DNA of 60,492 bases, taken from Streptomyces alboflavus. Lineage in GTDB: Bacteria; Actinomycetota; Actinomycetes; Streptomycetales; Streptomycetaceae. Shown piece by piece: positions 1 through 7,696 of the stretch; the first letter of the stretch is position 1, and every line of letters starts with the position of its first letter. The notes under the pieces were generated by a model that did no database searches, was not told where the DNA came from, and was given only the letters and a program-made list of their open reading frames with translations. The translations under genes and the position numbers were made by a program. Location: positions 1 through 60,492 of the forward strand of contig NZ_JNXT01000051.1 in the NCBI RefSeq assembly GCF_000716675.1, read 5' to 3'.

Positions 1-51
1 CGATGGTACTGCAGGGGGGACCCTGTGGGAGAGTAGGACGCCGCCGAACTA
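1..51 (+). rRNA. rrf: 5S ribosomal RNA, 3' end only
   Basis: The first 51 bases match the 3' part of actinobacterial 5S rRNA: the helix around GATGGTACTGCAGGGG and the closing GTAGGACGCCGCCGAACT. The 5' part lies outside the window, so this is the end of an rRNA operon entering from the left. The exact 3' end is inferred from the start of the downstream terminator. Confidence 0.93.
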
Positions 52-62
52 AATTTAAGGGG

Positions 63-90
63 AACCCCCGCACCTTCTGGTGCGGGGGTT
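63..90 (+). terminator. rRNA operon terminator
   Basis: A 12-bp perfect stem (AACCCCCGCACC / GGTGCGGGGGTT) with a TTCT loop runs into a TTTTCT tail, 12 nt after the 5S RNA. This is a textbook intrinsic terminator closing the rRNA operon. Confidence 0.93.
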
Positions 91-111
91 TTCTGCGTTT
101 AGGGTCTAGGC

Positions 112-756
112 ATGCGATACGAATTGGTCATCTTTGACAACGACGGAGTCCTGGTCGACAGCGAGCCGATCTCCAACAAGATGCTCGCCGCGTATCTGAC
201 GGAAGTCGGGCACCCCACCTCGTACGAAGAATCCCTGCGGGACTACATGGGCGGCGCCATGCACCGCGTACACGACCTGGTTCTGGAACGGACCGGGCAG
301 CGGCTGCCCGACGACTTCGACGAGGTCTTTCACGAGCGGGTCTTCGCCGCCTTCAAGCGGGACCTCGAGCCCATGGCCGGGGCCATGGACGTGTTGGAGA
401 AACTGACCGCCGAGGGTGTGCCCTTCTGCCTCGCGTCGTCCGGCAGCCATGAGCGGATTCGGGTCGGGCACCGGAAGACCGGGCTCGACAAGTGGTTCGA
501 CGACGGGCGGATCTTCAGCTCGCAGGACGTGGGGCGCGGGAAGCCGGCCCCGGACCTCTTCCTGCACGCGGCGGAGTCGATGGGCGTCGCTCCGGACAAG
601 TGCGTCGTCGTGGAGGACAGCCCGCTCGGAGTGCAGGCGGCGCTCGCGGCCGGCATGGACGTCTGCGGCTTCACCGCCATGACCCCGGCGGAACGGCTCC
701 GCGATGCCACCCGGCTCTTCAGCGAGCTGCGTGCGCTGCCCGACCTGCTTGCGTGA
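112..756 (+). CDS. HAD-superfamily phosphatase, beta-phosphoglucomutase-like
   Basis: A 214-residue soluble protein of the haloacid dehalogenase superfamily. Motif I is F-D-N-D-G near residue 8 followed by V-D-S-E, motif II is the SSGSHERI region near residue 108, and the acidic motif E-D-S-P-L-G lies near residue 168. The second Asp of motif I is the general acid in phosphatases and phosphomutases, so the protein is predicted to act on a small phosphorylated sugar or nucleotide; the substrate cannot be read from sequence. A helical cap sits between motifs I and II. The gene starts 21 nt after the rRNA terminator and appears to be a single transcription unit. The family assignment is firm, the specific reaction is not. 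Confidence 0.9.
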   Translation: MRYELVIFDNDGVLVDSEPISNKMLAAYLTEVGHPTSYEESLRDYMGGAMHRVHDLVLERTGQRLPDDFDEVFHERVFAAFKRDLEPMAGAMDVLEKLTAEGVPFCLASSGSHERIRVGHRKTGLDKWFDDGRIFSSQDVGRGKPAPDLFLHAAESMGVAPDKCVVVEDSPLGVQAALAAGMDVCGFTAMTPAERLRDATRLFSELRALPDLLA

Positions 757-827
757 GCGCGCACCCGGGGCGGAGACGGACCGGGAGGCCCTCCGGGAGC
801 GGCTGGGGAAAGTCGTGGGGTGATCTA

Positions 828-843
828 TCTACCCACGGGTAGA
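828..843. promoter_or_regulatory. Operator-like palindrome ahead of the MFS gene
   Basis: TCTACCCACGGGTAGA is a perfect palindrome with a 2-nt centre, ending 23 nt before the MFS start codon. Its size and position suit a TetR- or GntR-type dimer blocking the promoter, but no such regulator is encoded next to it. Calling it an operator is inference. Confidence 0.45.
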
Positions 844-866
844 CCGGGGACCTACGCTTCGCGGTC

Positions 867-2123
867 ATGACGGAAACGCTGCGGCGCGGCAGGGCCTCCC
901 TTGCGTTCGGCTTCCTGGTGCAGGGAGTCACGTTCGCGCTGCTGGTGACACGGATACCCGCGCTGCAGGACCAGTACGGGATATCCGACGGCCTGCTGCC
1001 CGTGTTCCTGGCGGCCGTGCCGATCCTGGCGGGGGTCGGGAGCGTGTGCACCGAGCGGCTGGTGCGACATGCGCCGCCCAGCCGGGTGCTGCGGTGGTCA
1101 CAGCCCGTCGTACTGCTGTCCCTGCTCGGGGCCGGTGCGGGCGACTCGGTGTGGCAAGTCGCCGTCGCGCTCGGGGCGTTCGGGCTTGCCGTCGGGGCGC
1201 TGGACGCTTCCATGAACATGCTGGGAGTCAGCCTTCAGCGGGCGTACGGGCGCAGCATCATGCTCGGGTTCCACGCGGCGTACAGCCTCGGTGGGATCGT
1301 GGGAGCCTCGCTTGCGTGGGTGGGGGCGCACTGGGATCTGTCGCTGCTGGTGTCGTATCTGCCGGTGGTGATCGTGCTGTTGCCGGCCGCGTTGGTGGGG
1401 AGCCGGTGGTACGTCGACGCGGGTGGTGATGGAGAGAGCAGTGGGGGTGTTGAGGTCGGTGGGGGTACGGAGGCCGAGAGAGGTGCGGCAGAGGGTGCTG
1501 GTGGGGGTGTGGGGCTCAAGGTCTTGTGGCCGCTGTGTCTTGTGATGACGTGTGCGTACATCGGGGACTCGACCGTCTCCAACTGGAGCGCGAAGTATCT
1601 GCAGGATGTGCTGGGGAGTTCGGAGCAGCTGGCGACGGTCCCGTACAACGTGTACATGGTGATGAACCTGCTGGGGCGGGGAGTCGGGGACCTGGGGGTG
1701 CGGCGGTTCGGGGCGGTCGCCGTGGTGCGGTGGGGTGCGGTGATCGGGGCGGTGGGGTTCGGCGTGGTGGCGGTGGCGCCGGGGGCCTGGACGGGGATCC
1801 TGGGCTTCACGCTGCTGGGGATCGGGTTGTGCGTGATCGTGCCGCAGACGTTCGCGGCGGCGGGGCGGCTGTTCCCGGGGGCGTCGGACACGGCGGTGGC
1901 GCGGCTGAACATCTTCAACTACGTGGGGTTCCTGATCGGTTCGCCGTTGGTGGGCGGGCTCGGGGACGCGTGGAACTACCGCGGGGCGATGGTCGTTCCC
2001 ATGGTGTTGGTGCTTGTGACCTTCTGGTCGGCCAGGTCGTTCGCTCCCGGACCGGACCGATACGGTGACGGACATGAGCGGCCGCGCACAACTGATGTGG
2101 GACGAGGCAGTAACGGGCTATGA
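867..2123 (+). CDS. Major facilitator superfamily transporter
   Basis: A 418-residue integral membrane protein with about 12 hydrophobic segments in two blocks, separated by a Gly/Glu-rich cytoplasmic loop around residues 185-215. The N-terminal half contains a G-A-L-D-A-S-M-N pattern in the fourth helix region, common in the FucP/YbjJ-like branch of MFS permeases, which export or import small solutes by proton coupling. The substrate is unknown. The start is an ATG close behind a palindromic operator candidate with almost no leader. The 3' end overlaps the next gene by 50 nt in another frame, so the two genes are co-transcribed. Confidence 0.88.
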   Translation: MTETLRRGRASLAFGFLVQGVTFALLVTRIPALQDQYGISDGLLPVFLAAVPILAGVGSVCTERLVRHAPPSRVLRWSQPVVLLSLLGAGAGDSVWQVAVALGAFGLAVGALDASMNMLGVSLQRAYGRSIMLGFHAAYSLGGIVGASLAWVGAHWDLSLLVSYLPVVIVLLPAALVGSRWYVDAGGDGESSGGVEVGGGTEAERGAAEGAGGGVGLKVLWPLCLVMTCAYIGDSTVSNWSAKYLQDVLGSSEQLATVPYNVYMVMNLLGRGVGDLGVRRFGAVAVVRWGAVIGAVGFGVVAVAPGAWTGILGFTLLGIGLCVIVPQTFAAAGRLFPGASDTAVARLNIFNYVGFLIGSPLVGGLGDAWNYRGAMVVPMVLVLVTFWSARSFAPGPDRYGDGHERPRTTDVGRGSNGL

Positions 2124-3246
2124 CTTCGGTCCAGAGCACCCCATGGACCCGGTCCGGCTCGCGCTGACGAGAAGCCTGATCAACGCCTTCGGTCTCGACC
2201 GCGACCTGGACGTGGTCGCGGCGAAGCGTGCCGGGGAGTCGACGCTGGGGCTCGTGCACCGGGAGGACTACGTCGACGCGGTGAAGGCGGCCTCCGCGGA
2301 CCCCGCTTCGGCGCGCGGGGCGTATGGGCTCGGTACGGAGGACGACCCCGCCTTCGCCGGCATGCACGAGGTGTCGGCGCTGATCGCCGGGCAGTCGGTC
2401 GGCGCTGCCGAGGCGGTGTGGCAGGGGGACGCGCTGCACGCGGTGAACTTCGCCGGTGGGCTGCACCACGCCATGCCGGGGAGCGCCGCGGGGTTCTGTG
2501 TGTACAACGACGCGTCGCTGGCCATCGCGCGGCTGTTGGAGCTGGGGGCCGAGCGTGTCGCGTATGTGGATGTGGACGTGCACCACGGGGACGGGGTGCA
2601 GGCCACGTTCTGGGACGACCCGAGGGTTTTGACGATCTCGCTGCACGAGCATCCCCGGACGTTGTTTCCGGGGACCGGGTGGCCCGAGGAGACGGGGGCG
2701 GAGTCGGCGGCGGGGAGCGCGGTGAATGTGGCGCTGCCCGCGGGGACGGGGGATGCGGGGTGGGTGCGGGCGTTCCACGCCGTGGTGCCGGAGCTGTTGG
2801 CGGAGTTTCGGCCGCAGGTCCTTGTCACCCAGCACGGGGCGGACACGCACTTCGAGGATCCGTTGGCGCATCTGGCCGTTTCGTTGGACGCGCAGCGGGC
2901 CGTGCAGGTCGCCTGTCATGAGTTGGCGCATGCGTACGCCGATGGGCGGTGGGTTGCCCTTGGTGGGGGTGGTTACGCCGTGGTGGACGTGGTGCCGAGG
3001 TCCTGGACGCACTTGGTCGCGGTCGCGGCCGGGCGGGAGATCGAGCCTTCGGCTGAGGTGCCCGAGGGGTGGCGGCGGGAGGTGTTTGCTCGGACTCGGA
3101 TGCTTGGGCCTGGGCGGATGACGGATGGGCGGTGGCCTGTGGGGTGGCGGGGGTGGGACGAGGGGTACGACCCCGCGGATCGGGTGGATCAGGCTGTGCT
3201 GGCTGCTCGGCGGGCTGTGTTTCCGTTGCGGGGATTGTTGGCCTAG
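2074..3246 (+). CDS. acuC: Acetoin utilisation protein AcuC, histone-deacetylase-fold deacetylase
   Basis: A 390-residue protein of the arginase/deacetylase superfamily. The zinc and catalytic residues are visible: the His pair in G-L-H-H-A-M near residue 133, the D-V-D-V-H-H-G-D-G block near residue 170, and the later T-Q-H-G-A-D and G-G-G-G-Y segments that line the pocket. AcuC enzymes remove acetyl groups from lysines, classically on acetyl-CoA synthetase. The reading frame opens at GTG 2065, three codons earlier; ATG 2074 was chosen, and neither start has a strong ribosome site, consistent with coupling to the overlapping MFS gene. No acetyltransferase or acs gene is adjacent, so the target is unknown. 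Confidence 0.88.
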   Translation: MSGRAQLMWDEAVTGYDFGPEHPMDPVRLALTRSLINAFGLDRDLDVVAAKRAGESTLGLVHREDYVDAVKAASADPASARGAYGLGTEDDPAFAGMHEVSALIAGQSVGAAEAVWQGDALHAVNFAGGLHHAMPGSAAGFCVYNDASLAIARLLELGAERVAYVDVDVHHGDGVQATFWDDPRVLTISLHEHPRTLFPGTGWPEETGAESAAGSAVNVALPAGTGDAGWVRAFHAVVPELLAEFRPQVLVTQHGADTHFEDPLAHLAVSLDAQRAVQVACHELAHAYADGRWVALGGGGYAVVDVVPRSWTHLVAVAAGREIEPSAEVPEGWRREVFARTRMLGPGRMTDGRWPVGWRGWDEGYDPADRVDQAVLAARRAVFPLRGLLA

Positions 3247-3300
3247 GGGGACCCCCACGGCGGGCTGAGGTCTCGCCCGGGTGGGCTGGGAGGTGCGCGG
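3246..3300. repeat. Partial copy of an intergenic repeat
   Basis: The stretch around GACCCCCACGGCGGGCTGA followed by a G-rich GGTGGG tract resembles the tail part of the dispersed repeat seen complete at 7425-7680 and 17243-17510 (ACGGGCTGAAA followed by a GGGCGGGTGGGTGGGA tract). It looks like a truncated and diverged copy. Confidence 0.4.
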
Positions 3301-3436
3301 GCTGCGGCGGTTGTCGCGTTGTGGGCTGTGCGTTGTGGGCTGTGAGCTGTGGGGGAAGTGGGTGGGGTTAGCCCGACTGTGGGGTGTTTCTTGGGTTTTC
3401 GGGGTTCCGTGGGGGTATGTGCGGCAGCATCGGGGC

Positions 3437-4252
3437 GTGTTGAGCACCGGAGCGTTGCGCGCGCATCTGCTGGCGGCCCGGCTCGCCGGGCCCGTGGCCA
3501 CGTCGCGGGAGGAGAGCCTGCGGAGCTACCGGCTCTTCGCGGCGCGGGATCCGCGGATACTTCTCGGGCTCGACCCCGAATGGAGTTGGGGCGCGGCAGA
3601 CTTGCTGCGGCTGATGGCGGACAAGTGCGGGGTGTCGGACGACCCCCGGCACACCACGGGGGCCGATGTCATCGACCCGGAGCGGACGTTGGCGGCCCTG
3701 GACGCGTTCGCCGAGCGGCTGCGGGAGGCGGCAGGGCGCCGGGTTCCCGTGCTGCTCGGGACCGGACACCCGCATCGGCTCCTTGGTTTCTACGCCGCGT
3801 TGGCCGAGGCCCTGTCGGCGGCGGGATGCACGATCCTCACCCCCGCGCAGGGTTGCTGTGTCGACATAACGACCCGGTTCGGCCTACGCACGTACAACCT
3901 TGACTACGTACGAGGCGTCGCGCTGGTGCGCGAACCCGGCGTGCGTCCCACCGGGAGTGAGACCGGCGCACACAGCCATTCGCCACTCCCGGTTCGGCGG
4001 GCCCTGGCCGCCCAGGCCGAGTCCGGCGGGCCCCTGCCCGAGCTGGTCATCGGGGACCACGGCTGGGTCTGCGGGGCAGGTCAGCTGGGGTTTGAGGCGA
4101 TCGGTCTGGCGGATACGGACGATCCGGCGCTGTTCGTCGGAGAGGCGGAGGGGCGGGTGTCCGTCGTCGTTCCGCTTGATGACGCTGTGCGGTCTGATTA
4201 CTACCGACCGCTTACTCGCTATGTACTCAATCGAGCGTGTCTGTCACAGTAA
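3437..4252 (+). CDS. Phosphatase-like conserved actinobacterial protein
   Basis: A 271-residue soluble protein from GTG 3437; an immediately following TTG is also possible. It has no signal peptide or membrane segment. Recognisable blocks are G-T-G-H-P-H-R-L near residue 113 and the C-terminal G-D-H-G-W-V-C-G-A-G-Q-L-G-F-E-A-I-G with D-T-D-D-P-A-L. Proteins with these motifs are usually annotated as phosphatases in Streptomyces, apparently by distant similarity; I cannot identify a catalytic signature that proves the reaction. It lies alone between a repeat remnant and the HTH gene. Confidence 0.78.
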   Translation: MLSTGALRAHLLAARLAGPVATSREESLRSYRLFAARDPRILLGLDPEWSWGAADLLRLMADKCGVSDDPRHTTGADVIDPERTLAALDAFAERLREAAGRRVPVLLGTGHPHRLLGFYAALAEALSAAGCTILTPAQGCCVDITTRFGLRTYNLDYVRGVALVREPGVRPTGSETGAHSHSPLPVRRALAAQAESGGPLPELVIGDHGWVCGAGQLGFEAIGLADTDDPALFVGEAEGRVSVVVPLDDAVRSDYYRPLTRYVLNRACLSQ

Positions 4253-4381
4253 ACGGCCGATGGCAGCTCCTCTTCCCCACTCGCATCACCCGCCCCTACT
4301 CTGGGGAGTGAGCGCACAGCGACGAGGAGTCACCGGAAGGGGAAGCCGGTGCGCGTCATGTGCGGAAGGTTCAGGTGTGTC

Positions 4382-4591
4382 ATGGCTGCTGACCAGAGGC
4401 CTCTCAGCGAGGTTGCGTTTCTGACCGTGGCGGAGGTCGCCGCGGTGATGCGAGTCTCGAAGATGACCGTGTACCGGCTGGTGCACAGCGGTCATCTGCC
4501 CGCAATCCGGGTCGGAAGGTCCTTCCGGGTCCCGGAGAACGCGGTTCACGAGTACCTTCGCGACTCTTACGTGGGGGTGGAGACAGCCTGA
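4382..4591 (+). CDS. Excisionase-family helix-turn-helix protein
   Basis: A 69-residue protein that is essentially one MerR/excisionase-type winged helix: L-T-V-A-E-V-A-A-V-M-R-V-S-K-M-T-V-Y-R is the recognition helix-turn-helix and the I-R-V-G-R-S-F-R-V-P wing follows. This architecture is shared with BldC-like small regulators, which bind DNA as head-to-tail arrays, but the sequence is not BldC itself. ATG 4382 is chosen because the conserved part begins there. An upstream in-frame GTG at 4349 has a better ribosome site (GGAAGGGGAAG) and would add 11 residues. It directly precedes the bS22-like gene. Confidence 0.85.
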   Translation: MAADQRPLSEVAFLTVAEVAAVMRVSKMTVYRLVHSGHLPAIRVGRSFRVPENAVHEYLRDSYVGVETA

Positions 4592-4605
4592 TCGATGTCC
4601 CTCGA

Positions 4606-4635
4606 TTACAGGCTCGGCGCCAGGGCGGGTAGGCT
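4606..4635 (+). promoter_or_regulatory. Candidate promoter for the bS22-like gene
   Basis: TAGGCT at 4630-4635 fits a streptomycete -10 hexamer (TAnnnT) and TTACAG lies about 18 nt upstream. The promoter starts just after the HTH stop codon, so the ribosomal peptide gene could have its own transcript. Prediction only. Confidence 0.4.
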
Positions 4636-4722
4636 AGGCCGACGTAGGTCGTGTGGGCCCAGACGCCCCGCACCGATGTCCCCGCGATGTGGGGATGTTC
4701 CGAGAAGTGAGCGAGGGTAGTC

Positions 4723-4821
4723 GTGGGCTCTGTTATCAAGAAGCGGCGCAAGCGGATGGCGAAGAAGAAGCACCGCAAGCTGCTGAAGCGCACGCGCGTT
4801 CAGCGTCGCAACAAGAAGTAA
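4723..4821 (+). CDS. bS22-like (AURKAIP1/COX24-type) ribosomal peptide
   Basis: A 32-residue, extremely basic peptide beginning with [22 protein letters not shown] and ending R-R-N-K-K. A GAGGG ribosome site lies 6 nt upstream. The [17 protein letters not shown] pattern is the conserved AURKAIP1/COX24 core, identified as small-subunit protein bS22 in mycobacterial ribosomes. The peptide is predicted to sit in the 30S subunit near the 16S rRNA decoding region. It is followed by a strong terminator. Peptides this small are often left unannotated. Confidence 0.88.
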   Translation: MGSVIKKRRKRMAKKKHRKLLKRTRVQRRNKK

Positions 4822-4850
4822 GCGACCGCTGACGTCAGCGAACGCAAGTG

Positions 4851-4898
4851 AACGTACTGCGGCCCTCCCATCGTCCGATGGGAGGGCCGCAGTACGTT
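4851..4898 (+). terminator. Strong intrinsic terminator
   Basis: Two 23-base arms, at 4851-4873 and 4876-4898, are perfect reverse complements (core CTGCGGCCCTCCCATCG), giving a very long hairpin 29 nt after the bS22-like stop codon. There is only a short T-rich tail, which is usual for streptomycetes. Confidence 0.88.
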
Positions 4899-5135
4899 CT
4901 GGCCAGAACTTTCCGGGGCGGTTCAGGGCTTGTCGTTCATAGGGGATTCAACAGTTCAAAGCCGGGCGAACGGCTTGATCTTTGCGACGGAGTGTGTCCG
5001 TCGTCACTTCGCTCGTCCCGCGGTCATCACAGCGCAACATCCACCCGCTAGCGTGGGGGCGGACGTGATGCTCGGACGTGCCGCGGGGCGGGAGCATGCT
5101 CGTGCCTCGCGGTCTGGGGAAAGGCGGCGCTGATC
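4899..5135. other. Intergenic region before the epimerase-like gene
   Basis: No gene is supported here. It holds a small perfect hairpin at 4985-5003 (CGACGGA / TCCGTCG, 5-nt loop) and a purine-rich GGGGAAAGG stretch near 5117 that may serve as the ribosome site for the TTG start at 5136. A promoter is expected but none is clear. Confidence 0.5.
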
Positions 5136-6263
5136 TTGGGCAAGGTCGTGCTCGTGACCGGGGTGGCCCGGCAACTGGGCGGCAGGTTCGTCCGCCGTGT
5201 CCAGCGCGATCCGGAGGTCGACCGGGTGGTCGCCGTCGACGCCGTCCCGCCCGAGCACCATCTCGGCGGCGCGGACTTCGTGCAGGCCGACATCCGGCAG
5301 CCCACCATCACCAAGGTCCTCGCCGAGCACCGCGTCGACACGGTCGTCCACATGGACGTGACCGGCACCGCGCTCGCCGGCGGCAGCCGGGGCTCGGTCA
5401 AGGAGACCAACGTCATCGGCACGATGCAGCTGCTCGGCGCCTGCCAGAAGTCGCCGACGGTCAAGCGCCTCGTGGTGAAGTCGAGCACCAATGTGTACGG
5501 TTCGGCGCCCCGCGATCCGGCCGTGTTCACGGAGACCACGCCGCCGAAGTCGCTGCCCAGCGGCGGCTTCGCCAAGGACACCGTCGAGGTCGAGGGGTAT
5601 GTGCGCGGTTTCGCGCGACGGCGGCCTGATGTCGCGGTGTGTGTGCTGAGGTTCGCCAACATCCTCGGTCCCGCCGCGGATTCGCCGCTCGCGGAGTACT
5701 TCTCGCTGCCCGTCCTTCCGACGGTCTTCGGCTATGACCCGCGGCTGCAGTTCGTGCACGAGGACGACGCCGTCGAGGTCCTTCGCCTGGCCTCGCACGA
5801 CCCGCGGCGGGGCACGCTGAACAGCGGCACGTTCAACATCGCCGGGGAGGGACTGCTGCTGCTCTCGCAGTGCGCCCGCCGGCTCGGGCGGCCGACGCTG
5901 CCGGTGCTGCTGCCCGCGGTGACGTGGGTGGGCACGGCCCTGCGTACGCTCGGAGCCACGGACTTCTCGCCGGAGCAGATCCGGCTGCTCACCCACGGCC
6001 GGGTGGTGGCCACCCGGCAGATGCGCGAGACACTGGGGTTCAGGCCCAAGTACACGACCGCGGAGGCCTTCGCGGACTTCGTACGCAGCCGGGGTCCCGG
6101 CCTGCTGCCCCCGGCCGCGCTCGCCGGGGCCGTCGACAGGATCGCGGCGCTGCCCTTCGCGGGGGGCGGTTCGAAGTCCGGCGGCACGGAACCCGGCGGT
6201 ACGGAGCCCGGGGGCGGGGCCGGACCCGGAGCCGACAACAGTGCCCACCACAGCGCCAACTGA
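5136..6263 (+). CDS. NAD-dependent epimerase/dehydratase-family protein, atypical active site
   Basis: A 375-residue extended-SDR Rossmann protein starting with TTG (M-G-K-V-V-L-V-T-G-V-A-R-Q-L-G-G). The nucleotide fold, the D-V-T-G segment and the S-S-T-N-V-Y-G strand typical of UDP-sugar epimerases are present. The catalytic Tyr-x-x-x-Lys is not: the aligned segment near residue 148 reads G-G-F-A-K, keeping the Lys but not the Tyr. A TxxGxxG-like motif is also degraded (V-T-G-V-A-R-Q-L-G). The C-terminus ends in a Gly/Pro-rich tail. The protein may bind NAD(P) or a sugar nucleotide without normal epimerase chemistry. It lies 14 nt upstream of the acyltransferase, in an apparent operon. Confidence 0.85.
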   Translation: MGKVVLVTGVARQLGGRFVRRVQRDPEVDRVVAVDAVPPEHHLGGADFVQADIRQPTITKVLAEHRVDTVVHMDVTGTALAGGSRGSVKETNVIGTMQLLGACQKSPTVKRLVVKSSTNVYGSAPRDPAVFTETTPPKSLPSGGFAKDTVEVEGYVRGFARRRPDVAVCVLRFANILGPAADSPLAEYFSLPVLPTVFGYDPRLQFVHEDDAVEVLRLASHDPRRGTLNSGTFNIAGEGLLLLSQCARRLGRPTLPVLLPAVTWVGTALRTLGATDFSPEQIRLLTHGRVVATRQMRETLGFRPKYTTAEAFADFVRSRGPGLLPPAALAGAVDRIAALPFAGGGSKSGGTEPGGTEPGGGAGPGADNSAHHSAN

Positions 6264-6277
6264 GGAGATCGTCAACG

Positions 6278-7423
6278 ATGGCGGACGCCAAGGTCATTCC
6301 GTTCGACGACGACCGGTCGCGCGGGGCCGGTCAGCGGCCGCAGCGTCGCAGGTCAGGGCCGCGCCGTCCGGGCGACGGGGCGAAGGTGCGCGAGGTCAAG
6401 GCGGTCCCCGGCCGGTTGAACGCGGACGTGCCGGAGGGTGCCGCTCCGGGCGCGGAGCCGCTGGACGCGGGCGCCGTCGGGTCGGTCGGCGCCGATGACG
6501 CGCGGCCCACCGGGCCCCGGGGTGCGGGGCAGGGCGCGGCGGCGGAGTCGGCTTCCGTGCCGGAGCCGCGCGGTGGGGGTGGCGGTGGCTGGGACCGGCG
6601 GATCGCGGGTGGCCTCGCGTTTCTGCGGCGGCGGCTGACGGGGGAGTACCACGTCGATGACTTCGGGTACGACGAGGAGCTCACCGACCAGGTCCTGATG
6701 TCGCTGCTGCGGCCGTTGTACGAGAAGTACTTCCGCGTCGAGGTGAAGGGGATCGAGAACATCCCCGCCGACGGTGGGGCGCTGATTGTCGCCAATCACT
6801 CCGGGACGTTGCCGTGGGACGGCCTCATGATGCAGGTCGGTGTGCACGACAACCATCCGCATGGGCGGCATCTGCGGCTGCTCGCCGCCGATCTGGTGTT
6901 CATGCTGCCGGTCGTCAACGAGCTGGCGCGCAAGGCCGGGCATACGTTGGCCTGTGCGGAGGACGCGGAGGCGTTGCTGGAGCGCGGTGAGCTCGTCGGG
7001 GTGATGCCCGAGGGGTTCAAGGGGATCGGGAAGCCCTTTGGTGAGCGGTACAAGTTGCAGCGGTTCGGGCGGGGTGGGTTCGTCTCCACGGCGTTGCGGA
7101 CGGGGTCGCCGATCGTGCCCTGTTCCATTGTGGGGGCCGAGGAGATCTATCCGATGATCGGCAACGCGAAGACGGTGGCTCGGGTGTTGGGGATTCCGTA
7201 CTTTCCGTTGACGCCCACGTTTCCTTGGCTGGGGCCTTTGGGGGCTGTGCCGTTGCCCACGAAGTGGACCATTCAGTTCGGGGAGGCGATTCCTACGGAT
7301 GGGTATCCGCCCGAGGCCGCTGAGGATCCGATGTTGATGTTCAATCTGACGGATCAGGTGCGGGAGCAGATTCAGCACACGCTGTACAAGTTGTTGGTTC
7401 AGCGGAGGTCGGTGTTCTTCTAG
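6278..7423 (+). CDS. Lysophospholipid acyltransferase-like protein
   Basis: A 381-residue protein of the PlsC/LPLAT superfamily. An Ala/Gly/Arg-rich, probably disordered N-terminus of about 110 residues precedes the catalytic domain. Motif 1 is N-H-S-G-T-L-P-W-D-G near residue 171, a wider His-to-Asp spacing than classic HX4D, and the P-E-G-F-K-G-I-G motif lies near residue 246. Such enzymes transfer acyl chains to glycerophosphate or related acceptors at the cytoplasmic membrane face. The start ATG at 6278 is behind a GAGGAG ribosome site. It is coupled to the epimerase-like gene and is followed by repeat DNA. Confidence 0.88.
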   Translation: MADAKVIPFDDDRSRGAGQRPQRRRSGPRRPGDGAKVREVKAVPGRLNADVPEGAAPGAEPLDAGAVGSVGADDARPTGPRGAGQGAAAESASVPEPRGGGGGGWDRRIAGGLAFLRRRLTGEYHVDDFGYDEELTDQVLMSLLRPLYEKYFRVEVKGIENIPADGGALIVANHSGTLPWDGLMMQVGVHDNHPHGRHLRLLAADLVFMLPVVNELARKAGHTLACAEDAEALLERGELVGVMPEGFKGIGKPFGERYKLQRFGRGGFVSTALRTGSPIVPCSIVGAEEIYPMIGNAKTVARVLGIPYFPLTPTFPWLGPLGAVPLPTKWTIQFGEAIPTDGYPPEAAEDPMLMFNLTDQVREQIQHTLYKLLVQRRSVFF

Positions 7424-7424
7424 G

Positions 7425-7680
7425 GGTGGTGGGGGCCCTGCGGGGCTTTCCCCAGTCCCGCCCCTTCCCGAAACCGGGGCTTCGCCCCTGGACCCCGGGG
7501 GTGGGTGTTCCCTTCGGGTGGGACAGTCCTCCGCCGAATCGGCGCTTCGCGCCTCGTCCTCAAACTCCCCCAAGCTCTTAAGGAGCAGGGGGTACCCCCA
7601 CGACGGGCTGAAATACAGCCGGGGCGGGTGGGTGGGAAAAGGGCCGTCCGTCGGGCTGGGGAGAGGTGCCCGACGGACGG
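7425..7680. repeat. Dispersed intergenic repeat, copy A, with a nested second repeat
   Basis: The block beginning GCGGGGCTTTCCCCAGTC and continuing through ATCGGCGCTTCGCGCCTCG to GACGGGCTGAAA recurs near 17243-17510 and, apart from its first part, near 60111-60430. In this copy the central segment is interrupted at about 7566-7601 by an insert with its own hairpin (CCCCCAAGCTC...GAGCAGGGGG). No open reading frame here is credible. It fills the space between two convergent genes and probably also terminates both. Confidence 0.8.
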
Positions 7681-7696
7681 TGGTTGGGGTGTGGGT

